DNA of 64,000 nucleotides from Virgibacillus sp. LDC-1 (lineage in GTDB: Bacteria; Bacillota; Bacilli; Bacillales; Amphibacillaceae), in NCBI RefSeq assembly GCF_030137545.1, contig NZ_JARUVL010000002.1:186001-250000 (forward strand), given 5' to 3'. Positions 61,288 through 64,000 of the stretch are shown piece after piece (positions within the stretch are counted from its first letter, which is position 1; each line of letters starts with the position of its first letter). The notes beneath the pieces were generated by a model, which was not told the DNA's origin, searched no databases, and saw only the letters and a list, made by a program, of their open reading frames with translations. Position numbers and translations under genes: made by a program.

Positions 61288-62142
61288 TTACTGTTCTGTC
61301 TTTTTCCTCTCCATTTCTCGTTGTAAATACATTTCAATGGGGATAAACAAACCTACCCTTCCATATTCTTCATGATCTAATGTGGCAAAAACAACCCCAA
61401 TAACCTTGTCATCCTCACCGATTATCGGACTTCCACTATTGCCTCGATAAATTGGCGCATCAATCATTACTACCTCTTCATCCCAATCCTCCAGAGCTGT
61501 ATAGTCAATAATGCTTCCTTGATTCGCAATTCCTTGAAACCGTAATGGATTCCCAATAAAATGAATGGCTGCCCCACCTTTCACAGTAGCGCTAGTAGCT
61601 AATTCAAGATACGGAAGCCCCTTTCCACCATTTGTTACTTTCAACTCAGCAAGATCCACCTCTGGATATGTATGCACAACCTCTGCTGTATACAATCCAT
61701 CGTCTGGGTACGCAACAGTTACCGTCTTTTCTTCCTCCACTACATGATAATTTGTTAAAATAGTACCATCCTCTGAAATTGAGAACCCTGTCCCTCTTGC
61801 GTCTTCTGTTTCAATCCCAACAACTGCCTTTTTCTCTTGTTTAATATGATCCTGTGTGGAAAGCTTTGAAGATGTAATTAAAAAATTTATAGCTGGAATA
61901 GAAAAGGTTTGTGGTAACACAGCGATAACTTGAAATAAGAGCATAAAAGCAATGAGCCAAAACGCCCATCTTGGAAATGGACGTCTTGTTTGCTTTTTAT
62001 TTTCTTCTTCATCCGCTTTTTGCCTTGCTAGCGCTTCTTTTTTTGCTTCCTGGACAAGATGATATAATTCCTCATCCTCGAATTCTTCATATAAGTCCGT
62101 ATCAATAATATCTATTTCTTTGTTATCATCCTTATTTTTCAT
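61288..62142 (-). CDS. Membrane-anchored trypsin-like serine protease (S1C)
   Basis: A 284-residue protein with an acidic, coiled-coil-like N-terminus (residues 1-52), one membrane helix (residues ~58-82) and an extracytoplasmic protease domain. The catalytic triad can be assigned: His in TILTNYHVVEEE (near residue 132), Asp in YPEVDLAELKV (near residue 166) and Ser in YRGNSGSPIIG (near residue 236). There is no PDZ domain, unlike HtrA/HtrB. It may be a quality-control or signalling protease. It precedes sigI on the same strand but with a 260-base gap. SD GAGGTGA before the ATG at 62142. Confidence 0.9.
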   Translation of the reverse strand: MKNKDDNKEIDIIDTDLYEEFEDEELYHLVQEAKKEALARQKADEEENKKQTRRPFPRWAFWLIAFMLLFQVIAVLPQTFSIPAINFLITSSKLSTQDHIKQEKKAVVGIETEDARGTGFSISEDGTILTNYHVVEEEKTVTVAYPDDGLYTAEVVHTYPEVDLAELKVTNGGKGLPYLELATSATVKGGAAIHFIGNPLRFQGIANQGSIIDYTALEDWDEEVVMIDAPIYRGNSGSPIIGEDDKVIGVVFATLDHEEYGRVGLFIPIEMYLQREMERKKTEQ

Positions 62143-62163
62143 TGGGTCACCTCGTACACTAAC

Positions 62164-64000
62164 TTATACTGCGCGTTGAGCTTTTCCCTGTTGCATTTGA
62201 TACATTTGATAGTACATTCCTTTTTCTTCTAACAATTGAACATGGTTTCCACGTTCTTTTATTGTACCATGCTCAAGAACAAAAATAACGTCCGCCTGCT
62301 GAATCGTTGATAATCGATGGGCAATTACTAAGGTCGTTCTCCCCTTTTTTAGTACCTCTAATGCACGTTGAATAATTGCCTCTGTTTCCGTATCAATATT
62401 TGCAGTCGCTTCATCTAATATGAGGATTGCTGGATCAAAAGCAAGTGCACGAGCAAAAGAAATGAGCTGTCGTTCTCCAAGTGAAAAAGTTGATCCACCC
62501 TCTGTTACTTTTTCATCATACTTGTTAGGCAGCTTTTCAATAAATCGATCCGCACCTACGGCCTTTAATGCTTGAATCGCTCTTTCTCGATCAATCGATG
62601 GATCATTCATTGTCACATTGGATACAATCGTGCCAGAAAACAAGAATGGATCCTGAAGTACAATCCCCATATGACTACGAACCTGTTGTCGTGACCACTC
62701 TTCTGTCGGATAACCATCAATCGTGATTGATCCTTTTTGGGGATCATAAAAACGAAACAGTAAATTCATGATCGAGCTTTTTCCAGAACCTGTATGCCCT
62801 GCAAAGGCTGCGGTTTGCCCTGCCTTTACTTCAAATGAAATATCGTTCAATACATAGTCTTCATCATTATACGCAAACGACACATGATCAAATTTAATGT
62901 TTCCGCGATACTTGTTTATTTCCTCGTTCTCTACCGCTTCGCCATCTCGATCCATTAATTCAAAAACACGACTTCCTGCTACTCGTGCTTGTTCAATCAA
63001 TGGAAGCTGATTAACAATATCGGTTACAGGCTCAAATAGTCTTGTTAAATAATCAACGATTGCATAAAGCATACCAATTGAAATTACACTGCTTAGCTCT
63101 AATGATGATGAACCAAAGTACCAAATAAATGCGACAAAAGCAAGGTTTCTAAAAACCGTAACAAGGTTGTATGAAGTAAGCGCACTAAGTTTTACTAGCT
63201 TGCGTTGAAATGTAAAGTGTCGTTCATTTAGAACTTCAAACTCTTCCTTTGTTTTCGCTTCTCTGCGAAATGCCTGTATAATTGGCATTCCTTGAATTGC
63301 TTCATTAATATTTCCATTAATTTCACTAACCGTTGAACGGATTACCTTGTTGTATTTTGTTCCAAAAAACTTATAAACCTTCATCCAGCCAATAATCAAT
63401 GGAATAACGAGTAAACAAATTAGTGCGAGCTTCGCATCAAGAATAAACAATGCAACAAAAATTCCTGCCATATAAATAGCACTTGTTAAAACAATCGAAA
63501 GCACGCGTTCATACAAATCGCGAATCGCTTCTGTATCATTTGTAATGCGTGCAACAATTTTTCCGGCTGGCTGATCCACAAAATAGGTGATAGGTATTCG
63601 TTGTGTGTGCGCAAAAATATCATTTCGCATCTTTTGAACAATTTGATTTGACGATTTTTGCAGTAAAAAGGTTTGATAAAATTGAAAGAACCCTGCAATT
63701 ACGAGCAAGACCATATACAATCCAAGCAAAAAGAAGATAGCACGTTGTTCTGGCTTAAAAAACGAATAGATCTCTGACATCTTCATTTTTTCTGCTTGAA
63801 AACGCTCTGTTCCATCTGCACTCTTAATTTGTAGTGTTCCGTCTTCAATTGTTCGCTTTCCTTGCAATGGAACCTTTTCCTCAACAAAATAATAGCTCTT
63901 TCCAACCTGTAATACCGTGTGCGCTCCTAATGTTTGTTCGCCATCTGTTAGGCGATCCGCACGTTTTAACTGCTTTCCGTCATAATTAACGGTGTTTTTA
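62164..64000 (-). CDS. ABC multidrug exporter half-transporter (YheH/BmrD type), N-terminus beyond the window
   Basis: The frame runs from the stop at 62164 to the window edge, at least 611 residues, so the start is not seen. The visible part is the later part of a transmembrane domain, preceded by an extended hydrophilic insertion (KSADGTERFQAEKMKMSEIYSFFKPEQ) typical of BmrD (YheH) heterodimeric exporters, then the ATPase: Walker A GHTGSGKSS, signature TFSLGERQLISFARA (LSGGQ changed to FSLGE), Walker B ILILDEATANIDTETE and an H-loop in VIAHRLS. A BmrC-like partner would lie upstream. This matches yheH/yheI at this chromosomal location. Likely drug or lipid export. Confidence 0.88.
   Translation of the reverse strand, partial: KNTVNYDGKQLKRADRLTDGEQTLGAHTVLQVGKSYYFVEEKVPLQGKRTIEDGTLQIKSADGTERFQAEKMKMSEIYSFFKPEQRAIFFLLGLYMVLLVIAGFFQFYQTFLLQKSSNQIVQKMRNDIFAHTQRIPITYFVDQPAGKIVARITNDTEAIRDLYERVLSIVLTSAIYMAGIFVALFILDAKLALICLLVIPLIIGWMKVYKFFGTKYNKVIRSTVSEINGNINEAIQGMPIIQAFRREAKTKEEFEVLNERHFTFQRKLVKLSALTSYNLVTVFRNLAFVAFIWYFGSSSLELSSVISIGMLYAIVDYLTRLFEPVTDIVNQLPLIEQARVAGSRVFELMDRDGEAVENEEINKYRGNIKFDHVSFAYNDEDYVLNDISFEVKAGQTAAFAGHTGSGKSSIMNLLFRFYDPQKGSITIDGYPTEEWSRQQVRSHMGIVLQDPFLFSGTIVSNVTMNDPSIDRERAIQALKAVGADRFIEKLPNKYDEKVTEGGSTFSLGERQLISFARALAFDPAILILDEATANIDTETEAIIQRALEVLKKGRTTLVIAHRLSTIQQADVIFVLEHGTIKERGNHVQLLEEKGMYYQMYQMQQGKAQRAV

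Noticed and set aside
1-64000. tRNA, rRNA, insertion sequence or prophage
   Set aside because: No cloverleaf, rRNA-like block, transposase or phage gene was seen on either strand by reading; a tRNAscan or ISfinder search would be decisive.

Overview
The window reads as chromosomal DNA of a low-GC, endospore-forming member of the Bacillaceae, probably a salt-adapted genus close to Oceanobacillus or Virgibacillus. This placement is inferred from protein similarity recalled from memory, from sporulation markers (an alpha/beta SASP, YhaL, a YhcN-type lipoprotein, SigI/RsgI), from strong glycine-betaine and cation transport content, and from dispersed 'GACTCCTGCGGGA'-type repeats common in that group. 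Much of the gene order follows the Bacillus subtilis yhe-yha-ecs-hem-yhf segment. No rRNA, tRNA, CRISPR array, insertion sequence or prophage was seen. Two genes run off the window: the acyl-CoA ligase at the left edge and an ABC exporter at the right edge.

Region 1 (1-12.4 kb): fatty-acid activation (lcfB, with a FadR-type operator), lipoate ligation (lplJ), a metallo-beta-lactamase-fold hydrolase (yhfI), the tiny Cys-rich yhfH behind an array of repeated 12-mers, oligoendopeptidase F, the hemE-hemH-hemY heme operon, a class A penicillin-binding protein (pbpF) and, divergently, a heme-degrading monooxygenase (hmoB) under a PerR/Fur-like box.

Region 2 (12.4-22.1 kb): a thiol-disulfide pair (BdbC plus a membrane-anchored thioredoxin-like protein), an envelope-stress module (MFS transporter, liaF, liaS, liaR), a PAP2 phosphatase, a ferritin-like protein, an M20 amidohydrolase and the EcsAB transporter.

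Region 3 (22.1-36.7 kb): a structured ecsA-hit intergenic region, hit, trpP with a TRAP-type (G/U)AG array over its start codon, yhaH, then a glycine-betaine importer (opuAA-opuAB and two opuAC genes) with a divergent GbsR-type regulator. This importer sits where B. subtilis has hpr. Then come yhaI, a DUF3267-like membrane protein, a divergent MFS/LysR pair, prsA, yhaL, yhaM and a second GbsR-type regulator.

Region 4 (36.8-48.7 kb): yhaN/yhaO (an SbcC/SbcD-like ATPase-nuclease pair), a 214-bp tandem duplication of a dispersed repeat, yhzD, an enoyl-CoA hydratase, yheA, a PucR-type regulator, the sugar-importer ATPase msmX, a SASP gene, fumarase and a zinc-dependent phospholipase C-like protein.

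Region 5 (48.7-64 kb): a UMF1-family MFS protein, an IDEAL-domain protein, a CDF cation exporter, azlC/azlD, a T-box riboswitch (specifier read as UAC, Tyr) ahead of an NhaC-family antiporter that may be a tyrosine transporter, methionine aminopeptidase, a benzil-reductase-like SDR, an M20 dipeptidase, a YhcN-type lipoprotein, a YhdB-like protein, sigI-rsgI with an SD-sequestering hairpin and a SigI-like promoter, a membrane-anchored trypsin-like protease and a BmrD/YheH-like ABC exporter. The most informative observations are regulatory: the Tyr T-box, the TRAP site, the sigI leader hairpin, the yhfH 12-mer array and the ecsA-hit intergenic structures.
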